From Vespa crabro (lineage: Eukaryota > Arthropoda > Insecta > Hymenoptera > Vespidae), in assembly GCF_910589235.1 (NCBI RefSeq), contig NC_060961.1, positions 2,997,001 through 3,061,000 on the forward strand: DNA of 64,000 bases. Reading direction: 5' to 3'. Made by a program: the position numbers and the translations under genes. A model generated the notes under the pieces. That model saw nothing but the letters and a program-made list of their open reading frames with translations. It was not told where the DNA came from and did no database searches. Positions 1-12,686 of the stretch are shown one piece after another; within the stretch, counting starts at the first letter, position 1; each line of letters opens with the position of its first letter.

Positions 1-63
1 GAAGCTGTGTCCAAGAAACTCATCCAGGATGTAGTACCGGATACTTTCATCGAAGTCGACCAT
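1..63 (-). CDS. Possible first coding exon, partial at left edge
   Basis: Read on the minus strand, an ATG at 63-61 has an A at -3 and a G at +4, a good start context. The frame stays open to the window edge and begins MVDFDESIRYYILDEFLGHS. Composition is mixed rather than repetitive, with acidic and aromatic residues, unlike the GA-rich sequence just upstream. The frame is also open upstream of the ATG, so it could be an internal exon. The plus strand is open here too (43 codons ending at 132), so the coding strand is not certain. I do not recognise the protein. The long repeat-filled stretch upstream would fit a 5' flank or first intron. Confidence 0.3.
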   Translation of the reverse strand, partial: MVDFDESIRYYILDEFLGHSF

Positions 64-151
64 CTTACTTCGTTCGTTGCCTCGTGGTATCCCACTTTCG
101 TATCTTTTCTCGCGGAACTTCGAAAAGTATGAGAGTGAGATGGACGATAAT

Positions 152-158
<7 letters not shown>

Positions 159-192
<34 letters not shown>
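159..192. repeat. (GA)n microsatellite
   Basis: Nearly pure GA dinucleotide run read directly from the sequence. Confidence 0.97.
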
Positions 193-194
<2 letters not shown>

Positions 195-326
195 CGTGAT
201 GGAAAATGTGGTCAGAAATGTAGAATTTTTCAGAAGGATTTAGAGAGTTGATAAAAAAGAATAGAAAAATAAGAAGAAAATCATAGTAGAAAAATGTTAA
301 TAAAAATAGAGAGGAAGAGAGAAAAT

Positions 327-333
<7 letters not shown>

Positions 334-364
<31 letters not shown>
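334..364. repeat. (GA)n microsatellite
   Basis: GA run with one GAAA interruption. It produces a Leu/Ser-rich open frame on the minus strand that I treat as an artefact. Confidence 0.97.
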
Positions 365-368
<4 letters not shown>

Positions 369-571
369 TAGACTGAGGATACAAAAGGTAAGCTTGAAGA
401 AATAAGGTCACCCCTGTGTATATACCTCGATGTTAAGAAAAGTTTTGATTGAAGTTCTCGCTCGAACGAAAAGTTAAGCACTGTCACTCACATCGTGGCA
501 ATCTATGGTAACAACGGCAAAGTGAACGTGGTTTTTTTCGTATGCATGTGTACGTGAAATAGTGAGAGAGT

Positions 572-575
<4 letters not shown>

Positions 576-623
<48 letters not shown>

Positions 624-624
624 C
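576..624. repeat. (GA)n microsatellite
   Basis: GA run of about 45 bases with a single interruption near the 3' end. Confidence 0.97.
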
Positions 625-1747
625 AACGATCATCTCTTTCTTGTTTTAGTGGATTTACATTTTCCTGTGTTCTCAAAGCTTCGTATTAAGCGACGACCTG
701 CTAAATACATAGTCACAGTAACGAAGAGAATTGCGCGATAGAGAGACAGAGATAGATGGATAAATAACTTTTATCTATGCCGTATTGTTCTGACAAAGCC
801 TTTTCTCTATCGGAAACAGCTTTTTCACCCTAGTATTTTATACTTTTAGTTCTTCGAACACGAAAACATTAAATGATCTCGACACATTGTTAAAAACGTT
901 CCAATGAGATTTAATATTTAATGGACGTAATTCAATAAAATTAAAATCATTTATTAGTGGTATATAATATATTTAAATCTAAATTTATTAATAAATTATG
1001 AAAAAAAGAAATTCATGTTCTTTTTTATTCATAAGTACATATAATATAATAAAAAATTTTTAATATTCTTTACATGTAGATAGAATTAAATTCTTATTAA
1101 TTTATATTAAACTTGCGACATACTTAACATATATATATCTACACTTATCGTGACCATGTAACAATGAATTTTTATTTGAACGGTTATTGTTATGGTAACT
1201 TTAGTTTGTCTTCGAGGTTAACTATAGACATAGAAGGAAGGTATGTATACCTATGAGAGCGACGATAAACGCGCGATTAAATTTGTAAGATACGAGCCAA
1301 CTACTAGGTGGTATTCACGTTTATTGATTTAAAGTAGCCAGTAATCGTACTACGTACTAATCGGCCAAGTTTATACTTCCCTTTTTTTTATCGTCGCTTA
1401 AATCGTTTCGATGTTTAAAGAATAAAAAAAAATAAATAAATAATGCGGAACTAAATAGAATCGATTCTTTATTGAAAATTTATAGGAAAATTTTATGAAA
1501 TATGGAAATGTTATGTATCATCGAACTCTTTTGTTTTTCTTTTGTTTAATAATAATTGATAAAAAAAACATAATGAAAACCATGGAATATAAATATTATT
1601 GAAACTTAGCTACGTTCATTTTCTCGAATTTCTCGTTGTTACTTCTTCATTACTCCAATGTAACATAAGGTGGTTATTATTAAATTAGTCTTCGTCATAT
1701 TTTGTTGATAAAAGCATCGAGCCAATCTTCGCAGAGGTAGTGTGGTT

Positions 1748-1900
1748 ATGTACCTTCGTTCAAGAAGTCAAGAAACTAGCTCGACGGAAAGCGTTGTGGC
1801 ACTTGTGAAACTTTATCTCGCAAACAAAGCTTGTCGAGTAAATACATCTGAAGTTTTCAAGGTAAGCAGTAGAAATGTAGAAAGAAGTTTGGAAACATGA
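1748..1900 (+). CDS. Candidate first coding exon / 50-aa ORF with 5' splice site
   Basis: An ATG at 1748 opens a frame of non-repetitive sequence beginning MYLRSRSQETSSTESVVALV and continuing KLYLANKACRVNTSEVFK. After exactly 38 codons, at 1861, there is a strong 5' splice match, CAAG|GTAAGC. Read through without splicing, the frame stops at 1900. The frame is also open for a few codons upstream, back to a possible 3' splice site (TTCGCAG, ending 1734). The opposite strand is also open over much of this stretch, so chance or antisense coding is possible. No homologue is recognised. The splice-site coincidence makes an exon more likely than a random ORF, but not certain. Confidence 0.3.
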   Translation: MYLRSRSQETSSTESVVALVKLYLANKACRVNTSEVFKVSSRNVERSLET

Positions 1901-2065
1901 AACATACCAAGAATTGCACACGATAAACCACAATCTTTTATTTATCTTTCGTTGTTTCGTTTTTACAATATTAAAAAAAAAAAATCTTAGAGATCAAATT
2001 AGATTAATAACAAATATAACACGAATTAGAATTAATCAGTATGTGGATACTGTATATCAATATTC

Positions 2066-2066
<1 letters not shown>

Positions 2067-2105
<39 letters not shown>
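2067..2105. repeat. (TA)n microsatellite
   Basis: Pure TA run of about 39 bases. Confidence 0.97.
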
Positions 2106-2107
<2 letters not shown>

Positions 2108-2674
2108 ACATTATACATATATGAACACGTTCAGTCTGAATCCTTTCATCGATCGCATTCATATGCCAACGTAATCAACGCATACAATCTGGGTTATCGT
2201 GGTTCTTTTTCTTTGAAAAGGAAGAATTTTAAATAGGCATTTTAAATTCGTCTAGCTGTTCGATATTATCACTCTCTTTCTCCACTTCATCCTCTTCAAC
2301 GTGGAAACGAAGAGAACCTCGAAATCTCAACGAATCGATTTCTCGAGAATCAGAGAGAAAACGACGAAGAAGTTTTCCGGACGCGTAAAATATCTCGAGT
2401 GACGTTGCATATTTATAACCGAAACGATTTAAATGCGAAGGAAAGGCGCGGCTAGAAACACGACTCGTCTTTTTCTTTTAACTGAAGAACCGTGACCACG
2501 ATCCAGTTTAAGGGGTTTCGTATTTCTTTAACGAGAATTATTTTAGAAACAGAAAAAAAAAGGAGTAAGATGGAAATGAAGTAGGTTAGACAAACAAAAT
2601 GGGATTTTATTTTTTCGTTGAAAGAAAGCATATTTTATATTTTCTTCTGTTACACTTTACTTCATCATCCACGC

Positions 2675-2758
<84 letters not shown>
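2675..2758. repeat. (ATT)n microsatellite, about 28 units
   Basis: Uninterrupted trinucleotide ATT run of about 84 bases, the only long trinucleotide array in the window. On the minus strand it reads as poly-Asn inside a 75-codon open frame that has no other coding character. Confidence 0.97.
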
Positions 2759-3348
2759 GTATTATCATTATATAAATAATATCATAATCGTCATTATCAT
2801 TGTCATTATTATTGTAATTGTAAGAAGACTGCATCCTGTATAATACTATACAAAATGTATACTAACCGACCATAACTTGCTTTAAGCCCTAAGTACTATT
2901 ACTCCCATTTCCGCAACATAAACCAACAATTAATCAGAATCCTTCCCCCACTTCTCCGCTTTTCATTTTCTTGAACATTCGAGTTATCAAGAAAGATCTC
3001 TACACACACACAAATACACACAGTGAAATAAACAGAAGTTATTTTTTAACTATAGAATATTCTTTATAATTTTCTAGACAGAAATCTTCTTTTCCTTGGC
3101 GGAATATTTATTACGAGCAAAAAATGTTTAACGTCCGCTCGTTAAATATTTAAATATATCCCTAAATCCAAACGTTTCGATCGAAATTAGTATATCCTCG
3201 TAAAATGGTACGCACGTGAAAGATGAAAGGAGATGTAAAATAAGTAAATCGTTTTTGGTTTCTAACGTTAATCATGTAAGCAATTTATATTTCACAATTG
3301 TTTGTTCAAAGATAAAATGAAAGGGAAGAAAAATTCGCGGAAGAGAAG

Positions 3349-3561
3349 ATGAGAAGAACTGACAGTTTAAAGAACATAGAAACGGCAACAGCTGTAAAAT
3401 TAGAGCGAGCCAACGGCCAAAAGCATTGGGCGATGGCACCCTTTCGTCCTTTTAAAGAACAATTTCCAGAAGCTCACGGTGTGTTACGTCGGTACGCGGA
3501 GATAGTAAATAGCATTAGCAAGTCAACTAGCGCTTTGCTCTTCGGCCACTTACTTTCTTGA
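3349..3561 (+). CDS. Candidate 70-aa ORF, unknown
   Basis: An ATG-started frame of 70 codons with balanced composition, beginning MRRTDSLKNIETATAVKLER and containing KHWAMAPFRPFKEQFPEAH. It has no simple repeat, unlike most open frames here, and lies in a locally GC-richer patch just before a (CT)n tract at 3662. There is no signal peptide, membrane segment or recognisable domain. No splice sites clearly bound it. It may be a small gene, an exon or a chance ORF. I do not recognise any family. Confidence 0.25.
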   Translation: MRRTDSLKNIETATAVKLERANGQKHWAMAPFRPFKEQFPEAHGVLRRYAEIVNSISKSTSALLFGHLLS

Positions 3562-3659
3562 GATTCGAGTTAATTTATACAAGTGGTACGCTGTAATGTA
3601 GTTACACAGTTACGGGAGGGTTACAGTTAGTTTTAGTTTCGAGCTTGACTGTCGTCTTT

Positions 3660-3661
<2 letters not shown>

Positions 3662-3697
<36 letters not shown>
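3662..3697. repeat. (CT)n microsatellite
   Basis: Pure CT run followed by interrupted pyrimidine-rich sequence. Confidence 0.97.
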
Positions 3698-3699
<2 letters not shown>

Positions 3700-4629
3700 T
3701 CTATCTTTCTGTCTCTCTTTCTCTCCCTTCATCTTTGTCATCCTCCATTTGTCTCTTTCCGCCTCTTATTCTCTTCGCCTGTGGCTGCTACGAGGCGTCG
3801 AAATAAGGGGTTGAATAAGAAACAGGAAAGAGAAACGAGGGTGGGACGTTTATTGAGAGTCAAAGACTCTCTTGGTGAAAAGTCAAGCCTAAGTCAATGT
3901 CCTAATACATCGTGAAAAAGCAAAAGAAAAAAGAGATGTTCTATTGTTATCGATTAAACGTGATAATATCTCTTGAAATAGCTTGGAGAGCCACGAGAGA
4001 CCGTCACTTCTTTGTCGTCTTGTCTCGTGTCTTTTCAAAGGAAAAGAAAAAAAAAAAAATGAGAAAAAGAAGAAAAAGTTTTTTTTTAAAACAATAACAA
4101 TCGGCGGTAAGAGATTTACAAGAGTAATAATATTTCTCCTTTTCTTTTTCTCTTTGTATCTTTTGACGTTGTACGAGAGAAACGAGATTTAAAAGTAAAA
4201 TTCGTAAAAATAGTCGAACGAACGACGGAATGTCGGTATTGTGTGAAAATGGAAGCTGCTGTATGAGATGGAAAGAATCAAAGAACATTTGTAGCCTTTC
4301 GCAAGATGTCTGTAAATTCCCCGTTCGCTTCTACAAATTGCCTGTACCCCCGTGAGAGAGGTACATCCGTTATTGCCGCTATTTTCTGAGATTTTACGAG
4401 ATGACAACGTAGAGTCCCCAAACTCCTTTAGAATTTGTACTACGTTCTATGAAAAGCGAATTCATTGTCGCTGATATCTTTCCAATGCGTTATCCTTTCT
4501 AAACGTGAAGCGATAGCAAAAGTATATCATAATGTATATCCATTAATCCTATAGATTAATGTACGAATTTTATTTGTTATATGCAAAAATGATGCAAGTA
4601 AATAGTTCTTTTATTTTTCCTTCTCTTTT

Positions 4630-4630
<1 letters not shown>

Positions 4631-4662
<32 letters not shown>
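4631..4662. repeat. Poly-T tract
   Basis: 32 consecutive T residues, the longest homopolymer noticed in the window. Confidence 0.97.
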
Positions 4663-5783
4663 CTTATAGGATACAACATTTAGATCATGCTATCGCATAT
4701 TTTTTTAATTTTTCAGCTGGTTGGTCTAAATTCTTTTTTTCCTTTTTTTCTCTTTTTTCTTTTTTTTTTTTTTTTTTGTTCTTTTTCCTGTATTACGTGA
4801 GGCAGATAAATATCGAAACAAGCCAACGATGGAGTTACAACACGATCAGACTAGCTGTTTCCTCGTTTTTCATCGTTGCCTTGCCAATATTATAACTAAT
4901 GGCTGTTAGCAGAATAACGGAAAAAAATATATTCTTATCCGAAGTAGAAGTATCCTCTAGATATACACATATGCTCACAATATGTTCTGCTAGCTGTCCT
5001 CGTTCGTCTTCATTCGGCCATTATCGCCCGTATTAACACTAAAAGTTGACATTTTATTTGCATCGTGTTTCAACGTTAGCGTTATGGACTTTATACAGTA
5101 TAGTAAATCGTAGAACGAGCCATGAGTAACATTGTTACTAACGTTAAAGCCCGTGCCATCATCATCAACGCGTGTATGTTTCAAGCACGAAAACACATTC
5201 CACATTTATCATTTATTGTCTTTTCTTTCTCAATAATTTTTCAAACATCTTTTTTAATCTTGCATCTCGTTCATTTGAAATTTAATAGTTTTTTCTTTTT
5301 TTTTTTTTTTTTTATCCTCTTTCCATATTATTAAACAATTTTATACAAATCAATTTTTTATAATATCAATAATCAATGATAGAGAAGTGTATTATACATT
5401 TTTGCGACACATTTTAATTCGTTAAAAATTTGTGATCGGTGTCATCGTTTCAAGTTGTCAACGACACCTGTGTAGAGAATGAAAGAGAGAGAGAGAGGTA
5501 GAGAGAGAGAGAGCTTTACGTTTAAAAGCTTAATACTAGGCAGCCAAATATCGATCGTTCGTGTTAGCTCAACTAGCAAATTATGATTGATCACCGCTTT
5601 AATTGATACACGCACTTAAAGTTCCTGTCTTATCACCATCTCTCCCTCATGCTTTTCCTGAAGGTTTACTTCGAAAGGTAACTTGTGAAGGTACTTTATA
5701 TGTACGTGCTTTTCGTAGGATTGTCGAACAATAAAAGAGCCGACAAAGTGAACATTTCATAGTTTCTATTTCCTTCCTTCTAG

Positions 5784-5814
5784 AATAACAAAGACTTTAA
5801 CGAAAAAGAAAAAC
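5784..5814 (+). other. Candidate 31-nt microexon
   Basis: A pyrimidine-rich 3' splice-site match (TTTCCTTCCTTCTAG, ending 5783) is followed after 31 bases by a consensus 5' splice site (GTAAGT at 5815). Two of three frames are open; one reads NNKDFNEKEK. The spacing fits a microexon, but pyrimidine tracts are so common here that chance pairing is quite possible. Confidence 0.15.
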
Positions 5815-6659
5815 GTAAGTGGTGTCGCAAACGTTCGTGTAAAAAAAAAAAAAAGGCAGGGAGACGTATCGCTATTATCGTTGACAATCGAATTGTCGTA
5901 AGTTATGCCCATCTAAGGTACAAATGAAAAAAAAAAAAAAAAAAAAGAAAAAGGAATAAATTTTTTTTCGACCGTACGATATCTCGACACGCAACGAATT
6001 TATGAAGTAAAACGCAATTCCGCAATGTGCCAATCTCGATAACGGCGATCGCCTACATTTATAAACGCCATTCTTTTACCCTGTGTTCCTGAATGATATT
6101 ACTTTTAATCAATCCTCTATCGTATGAAGTATATACATTTTTTATAAATCAATTTTCTAGTTGAAAGATACTTTTAAATCTATAATATAAAGAATGACAT
6201 ATTTACATGTAATGGATTAAATGATTGATATAAAAATTATGACAAATAAGATCGATCTATGTAATAAATTTTTATGTCAATGTTGTGTCTTTTAAAAAAA
6301 TTCTCTATCATAACATTGTTAGAGTGAACATGTTTGTTCGTCATTATCCATAAAATCACAAGATTAATCATTCTTTTCATATACACATACGTATATATCA
6401 AATTGAGATATAATTAATGTTTGAAAATATGTTTGAAATATTGTCAAAATCTTTTTTATAACATTGAAAACCTCGTCAATCGTTATCATTCTTGGTAAGT
6501 TACATTAACTTCGGTCGGTAGTATGTTCTTAGGATGACTCACATAAGAACCTACATGTTCCAAGTGCCCCTGGCAATACTTCCAGCAATGTTCCGTCGTA
6601 CAATAAGAGCGGCTTTCATTTCCTGAGTGAGAAAGATGGTGCTAAATGAGAGAGAAGGA

Positions 6660-6666
6660 AAAGGGA

Positions 6667-6715
<49 letters not shown>

Positions 6716-6723
6716 AAGAGAGA
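6660..6723. repeat. (GA)n microsatellite
   Basis: GA run with a few AAA interruptions, encoding an artefactual Arg-Glu tract. Confidence 0.95.
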
Positions 6724-8315
6724 TGGTTGAAAAGCAACGCGGAAAATGGAAAAGAGAAGGAAGGAGGCAAAGTGAGAAAAGGGTGGAATGTAAAGAGGAA
6801 AGATGGTCGGTGAAGGAGACTGGAAGAGAAGAAAAAGGAAAAAAATGGAGAAGAAGGAGGAGGAGGAGGAGGAAGCGAGAACTGCTAGCCGGCAGTTACC
6901 GTGAAAAGTAATTGGAACCTCCTGATGAAGTTTACGCTTGTAACTATAAAGTTGAGTGGCTTCCTCGCTTATTATTAGCGATTGGATTAGCTCCGCGAAA
7001 GGGTCCAGTCTTCGTCTCTCGAGGCACCGAGAGACAGGAAAAGAAAATTAATTTCTTATTCGCGGCACGACGCAGCATCCTCCTCGCCATTCGGCGCTTT
7101 AATAACGACTCGGCCAGCCAACCAACCATCGTAAGAAGCTCGAAGAAGAAGAAGAAGAAGAAGAAAGAAAGCTCGCCAAGCGAACGAATTTTCTACGAGC
7201 CTGAGCTTAAATACTTCCATAGAAAGTATTCTTTTTGTTTTTTTTTTTTTTTCTATTTTATGCTTTCCCTTTTGTCGTCTTATTTTATTTTAATTCTCAC
7301 TTTTAATATACGAACGAAGAAACGACCGAAAGCTGGAGAATGATTACTGCCTACAAAGTGAATATAATTATTCTTCTTGATTACTTCCTGACATTTTATA
7401 GAGAACTTAGGAACGGCCTTTCTAAGGGAATAAAATTCTTATCCGGCTATTTTTTTTTCTTTTCTCTTTTTTCTTTTCTTTTTTTTTTTTTTTTTTTTCA
7501 CCAGATACAAAACGTTACTTTGTTTTTCTTTTTAATTAATTTATTAATTTTTACAATGTTTTTTTTTTTTTTTTGTTGTAATTAATTGTTATACTATCAA
7601 ATTGAAATAGTTTTTTAATGTTTAGAATAGTATCACGAGAAGATAATTTTTATTTTCTATTCATAACCGTGATTCTTAGATTAATGTTATCTGAATGTAA
7701 ATGATTTCATTGAATTAAAGAAGTTGTACGAGGAGAATATCGTTGAATTTTCTTAGACGTTGTCAGAAAGAATGAATTCTTAAGAAACAACTTAATCCTT
7801 TTCATGATGTTTTTGTTCGAAGATCTTAACAAAAAAAAAAAGAAAGAAAAAAAAAAGAAAATGAAATAGGAATAATTTCGATTATCAGAAGGATACGCGT
7901 TTCGCCTAAACATAGCCAGCAAGAAGGATCGAACTTTCATTTACGTAGTACTATTTACATATATAAAAAGGGGTCAGAAACGTGCACAAATACGAATACG
8001 AATATACACAAATATACACGTCGAGCTTTTCCGAGCCTCAAGCTGTAGGTTGCCGTTGGATTCTAAGCCCCAAGGAAAGCAAAAGGATAAGACCAGGCGC
8101 AAACAGAGTGCACATTGTTTCTCGTTTCTATTGTGCACCATGGAACACCAGGCCTGTGGAACGATAGTAGTGGTATATGGTTCGGTAGTAGTAGCTTGCT
8201 ATTTATTAATGTCTCCCACCTTCAACCTAAATACCTACGCGTTTGACCGAACTTTCGAGCAACGATCCTAAGTCGTGGCTTTTGTTTGAATCAAATACGA
8301 ATGTACGTACATATA

Positions 8316-8318
<3 letters not shown>

Positions 8319-8388
<70 letters not shown>
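8319..8388. repeat. Compound (TA)n-(TACA)n microsatellite
   Basis: A TA run of about 43 bases passes directly into seven TACA units. Confidence 0.96.
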
Positions 8389-8390
<2 letters not shown>

Positions 8391-8616
8391 GTTGAATCTC
8401 TCTCGAGTATTGTGGAAGTAGATTGGCTTTTCCGTGAAAACACGATGATGAAGTATACAGGGTGTTAAAAATATTCACAACTCTATTATCGTTTTACCAG
8501 AACCACGTATAATTAAAGAACATTTCATTTCATTTTACTGCTTTAGAATTAGTAAATATAAATATTTTAGTAAATAACACTTTAAATATCATTCGAGACA
8601 GCCCTGAGTAACAATA

Positions 8617-9204
8617 TACAGGATAAATCTATATTCAACCTATAAAGTACAAGGGTTTGCAGATCATAGCAAATTAAATTTAGGATAGGAAACTAATGGT
8701 CAGAAATTAATTATTCACGCAAGATAAAAAAATAAGGTAATCGTTTTTCTTTGAAAACTATTTATATTCTATCGTTTTATTTTAATTTAACTTGTTACAC
8801 AATCATGATTATTTGATCAAAAAAAAAAATTGAATTAATACTACAGTATTTCAAGCAGTTTGAGTAGGTAACTATAAGTAGAATGCCTTAGCTTCTAACT
8901 GATTGTGAGTTGAGGTACTGTGCGAGTGCTTCGTTCTGTTAATAACAAGATACTGCATCCCAAGCCATTGCACTGTTTGGATAGGTCATTTGTAAACAGT
9001 GTTCCTTACATTGTGAACTAAGTTGAGGTATAGTGAGAGAACATGTGTTCTACTGAAAGTAATTTTATTATTAGATTCTTCTCTCAGCACTTTTGCAAGA
9101 CTGTTGCTAAAAAACAAAAAATTCTGGCATATAGTTTACTATTTCAAAATACTTTAAATGATAAATTAATACAATTTGTCGATTAAATTTAGATTCACCC
9201 TATA
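8617..9204. mobile_element. Possible MITE-like element with short TIRs
   Basis: The sequence at 8617 (TACAGGATAAATCTATATTC) matches the reverse complement of 9182-9204 (TATAGGGTGAATCTAAATTT) at about 17 of 23 positions. Both ends begin with TA, the usual target of mariner-like elements. A third related end (TACAGGGTG) sits at 8456, suggesting nesting or a longer original element. The roughly 540-bp interior is AT-rich and shows no transposase. This fits a non-autonomous DNA transposon remnant, but the repeats are short and diverged. Confidence 0.35.
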
Positions 9205-12200
9205 TAACAGTTTCGAATCTAATCTATTAAATGTATTAATTCATCGATAGATTCGATCAATCCATTGATTAAACGATACGATTCGTCTCTTGTCGAATTC
9301 GCAATACGTTCTCTCTATCTTTCTATCTTTCTTTGTTCAATAGTAATAATTTCCTCGTTTGTTTATCATGCATGCATGAATGCATTTATTCGAGAGCATA
9401 TTACAATAAGTAAATTTTCCAACAGAAAAGAAATACACATGCAAAGAAGAAAAATTCAGTTCATAGACGCACAAGTTTTATCGATCAAATCTTTTGGACC
9501 GAACGTACGGCCTTTATATGTTTTTCTCTTTTTTTTTTTCCTTGCCGTTAAGGGTCGTTACATGGCGGAACAGACCACCATTATACTTGTTAAAAAGTTT
9601 CTCTAAAAGAAAAAAAAAAAAAAAAAAAAAAAAAAATCCGGTAACGTCAATTTTTCACCGAACAGGGGTGGTCCGACGATTGATAATAGAAAATCCGAGA
9701 AGTTAAATTTAAATTTAGCAAAGTTTTACTTATGTTACACAGAGCAAGATACCAGGGTTTCAAAAAAAGAAAGAAAATGAAGATTGAAAGCTTGTTAACG
9801 ATGTTTCATTACGTTTCAAATCTTTTTAACGATTTCTTCGATGAAACCATGAAATATAAATTATTCGAAAATAACACGTAGTCAGAAGGATCCTTCAGAA
9901 AATGAATTTTATCCGTACGATTTTAACGAAGCTCGAAAAGTAATTACTTCAGGATCAATACTTGTTAAATTTTATGTCAATCTAATAACATGTAATATAA
10001 TCTCATACATGTAATATAAAATATATAATGACAATTTCTATTAAAATTAATTATCAATTAAGTTAAAGATCAACATTCATGTATTTTCAAGCATTTTATC
10101 ATCCATTATTCTTCAGAGAGTTATGTTTATGTATAACGCGAGATCGTTAAACCGGAGCGAAATGAGCAGTGGGATTCCAGTAAGTAGAATGAATATTTCG
10201 AGGATAGTGGAAAAGAGAAAGGAAGATTGCAGTGGTCATCGTGGAATGCAACTATTCTCTCTCTCTCTCTCTCTCTCCCTCTCTCTCTGAAAACTTGAGA
10301 ACTATTCATTATTTTGCATCCTGGCAAACGTGCTAGTAGCGAGCTGTGGGAGTAAGCGGATAGGAAGAGAAAGAGAGAGAGAGAGAGAGAGAATTGGGAG
10401 ATACGCAAAGAGATGAGAAAGAGGCAACGGAGGTTTGGTGAATTAGGGAAAACGAGTCCGATTACCATCCTCCAATTTACTCTTTCCACTAGATCCAGGT
10501 TTGTCCTAGGGGCCGCGTTTCTATATATGGAAATGGTCACCTTCGTGAGAGTTCCCTAGCGCGATATACGTTCGCATTCTACGCGGTAATTGGAAGCTTA
10601 GTGAGATCCAATGTGTGTCGCTTTACTAGAAGAGCAAGTCTCCGCGAGCGTAATAATTTAAGCCGAAGTACCGTAGGACAAATAGGAAAATGGCGAGGTG
10701 ACGTGAGAGGAACAGTCCGGTTTATCCGCTTACGTCAAATCCGACTTCTCATCGATTTTACAGTGGACTCGGTTCAACAAAAACTTTTAGCATTTGTTCA
10801 GAAAGAAAAATAAATAATGCGTTTTATCATAATTATAATACCTGTAAATGCAAAAACAAAAATAGGATGAAGAATCAGAGAAAGAGAGAGTTAAAGTAGT
10901 TAAAGATTAAAGATACAAAAAAGAGAGAAAAAAATAATCCATTAAGTGGACAAATTATCAATCACAAATTGTACAATCAGTCCAATTAATACGTCTTTCT
11001 TAAGATAAAATTACTTGCCATATAATAATTTGAATAAAGAAAATTGATACTGTCCCAGTGACAAACTAAAAACTAACTTTTATAATAATGTGTGACGATA
11101 ATAAGCTCGTAATTATACCTACACGGATTTCTCGTTAAATTTTAATATTATTTACGAGGGAGAAACAAATATTCGCATGGAAGAAATATTACGAGTTAAT
11201 CAAACATTACGATATTAGATCGTGAAGTTTGTAATTAAAAATAACAAAGTTTGAAGCACTAATAGTTATCTATATGATATATCGATTGAAAAGTATGAAC
11301 GGGCATGTAACTTTATCCTGAAATACGTCGACGTTAAACCACCTACATCGTTGTCGATGATGTGTCCTAACGCACGAAACGGTCTTATCGTTAGGAACAT
11401 TCACGATTCACAATTATCAAACCTTTGACCGGATTAACGTAGCATGTGATATATATATATATATACCGATCCTATTTCTAGTGGGTCAACCTTTGAAAAG
11501 GGCCAAGAGATCGTTCCGTGTGCCTTTTTTTATCTTTTTGACCGTTCCTCTCTATTTCTATTTCTCTCTTTCCCTCTCTCTCTCTCTCTCTCTCTCTTTT
11601 TATTCCTTACATCTCCATTTTTATCCCTCTCAAATCCCTTCTTCTTTTCCTCCTTTTTTCGACGTAACAAGAAAAGAATCCAACATTTTTTTCGTCCCAA
11701 TAAAATCGCTCCACTTTCTTTTCCCTTTCATTTCTTTTTCCTTCAAGTTCTATACATAGTTCAGTAGTCTCTATATAGTACCTACCTGCACTTTGTCTTT
11801 CGTCCTCCGAAAAGGCCCCGATCGTCATTTTGACCAACAAGGGAGCTCTACTCGATTCTCTTAATCTTGAATGTATTTCGAATGTTTTATTTAAGGGTAA
11901 AGGGAAAAAAGCTTTGGTCTTTCGAGAATACAAAAGGCAGGTATATATATATATATATCTATGTATATGTATAGAAAGAGAAACAAAAAAGTGAATGAAA
12001 TAAAGACGAAGAGGGAGATATAAAATGAAAGAATGAGAGCACGATTTTCGAGGGTGTGCGATAGGAAGAATAAACGCCAGTGTTAGATCAATCCGTAGAT
12101 GTTTTATTTAAGGAACGTAGAAAACGGAGGTCGATTCATTCGCCATGTTATATTCGATAGTTACTCCGTAGTTCGGTGTTTTTTTGTAGAATGTGACAGG

Positions 12201-12635
12201 CATAAAATCGAATAAACGTTTCTTCTTTATAATATTACAATAGAAATTAGAATTATTTATAATTAAAATTAAACAATGGCAATATAATGAAATTAAAGAA
12301 AAATGTATTGAGTTAAAAGAAATAATCTATATAACTTTATTAGAATAAAATATAAATTTTCTTTTTCTACTTGACATTTAAGGGTTAAATAGCTTATAAG
12401 GTCTGCCTTTTACAATATTATTACTCAAGGAGTCATCAATCTCTTGGAATCTCTAATAGCAGTGTTCTTAAAATAGATGTAGGATAGAGAAAGAGAAAGA
12501 GAAGGAGAGGTTTCGAAGGAGCATGGCATATAAGCACTCGTGACATCAATTAATGCATTAATACTTCCCAGAGGAGAAGCACGAGAGAAAGTTGGATAGA
12601 TAGATAGACAGATAGATCGTTTTAATTTAAAGAGC

Positions 12636-12686
<51 letters not shown>

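Larger units (their letters stand above)
64..1747. other. Non-genic stretch with GA microsatellites
   Basis: AT-rich DNA with three (GA)n tracts near 159-192, 334-364 and 576-624. There is a good isolated 5' splice match (AAAAG|GTAAGC) at 388 and another (AAG|GTATGT) near 1242, neither tied to a convincing exon. I see no gene. Confidence 0.6.
1901..3348. other. Non-genic stretch with TA and ATT repeats
   Basis: AT-rich DNA containing a (TA)n run at 2067-2105, a long (ATT)n run at 2675-2758 and a short CA run near 3003-3020. A slightly GC-richer patch lies at 2380-2520. I see no coding sequence; the Asn-rich open frame on the minus strand is the ATT repeat. Confidence 0.6.
3562..5783. other. 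Non-genic stretch, CT and poly-T tracts
   Basis: Contains (CT)n at 3662-3697, poly-T runs at 4631-4662, 4760-4777 and 5299-5314, and AT-rich sequence. Open frames here are rich in Lys, Phe or Leu and derive from the homopolymers. I see no supported gene. Confidence 0.6.
5815..8455. other. Non-genic stretch, GA and poly-A/T repeats
   Basis: AT-rich DNA with a GA array (about 6660-6723), an AAG-rich stretch at 7140-7170, several poly-T runs (7440-7500, 7559-7575), and a composite TA/TACA repeat at 8319-8388. Long open frames here are Lys/Arg/Glu-rich or Phe-rich repeat translations. Confidence 0.6.

Noticed and set aside
2607..2834. Asn-rich minus-strand ORF
   Set aside because: It is the (ATT)n repeat in translation.
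10127..10540. 137-codon minus-strand open frame
   Set aside because: Contains two GA/CT arrays read as Ser/Leu and Arg/Glu; no domain and no splice support.
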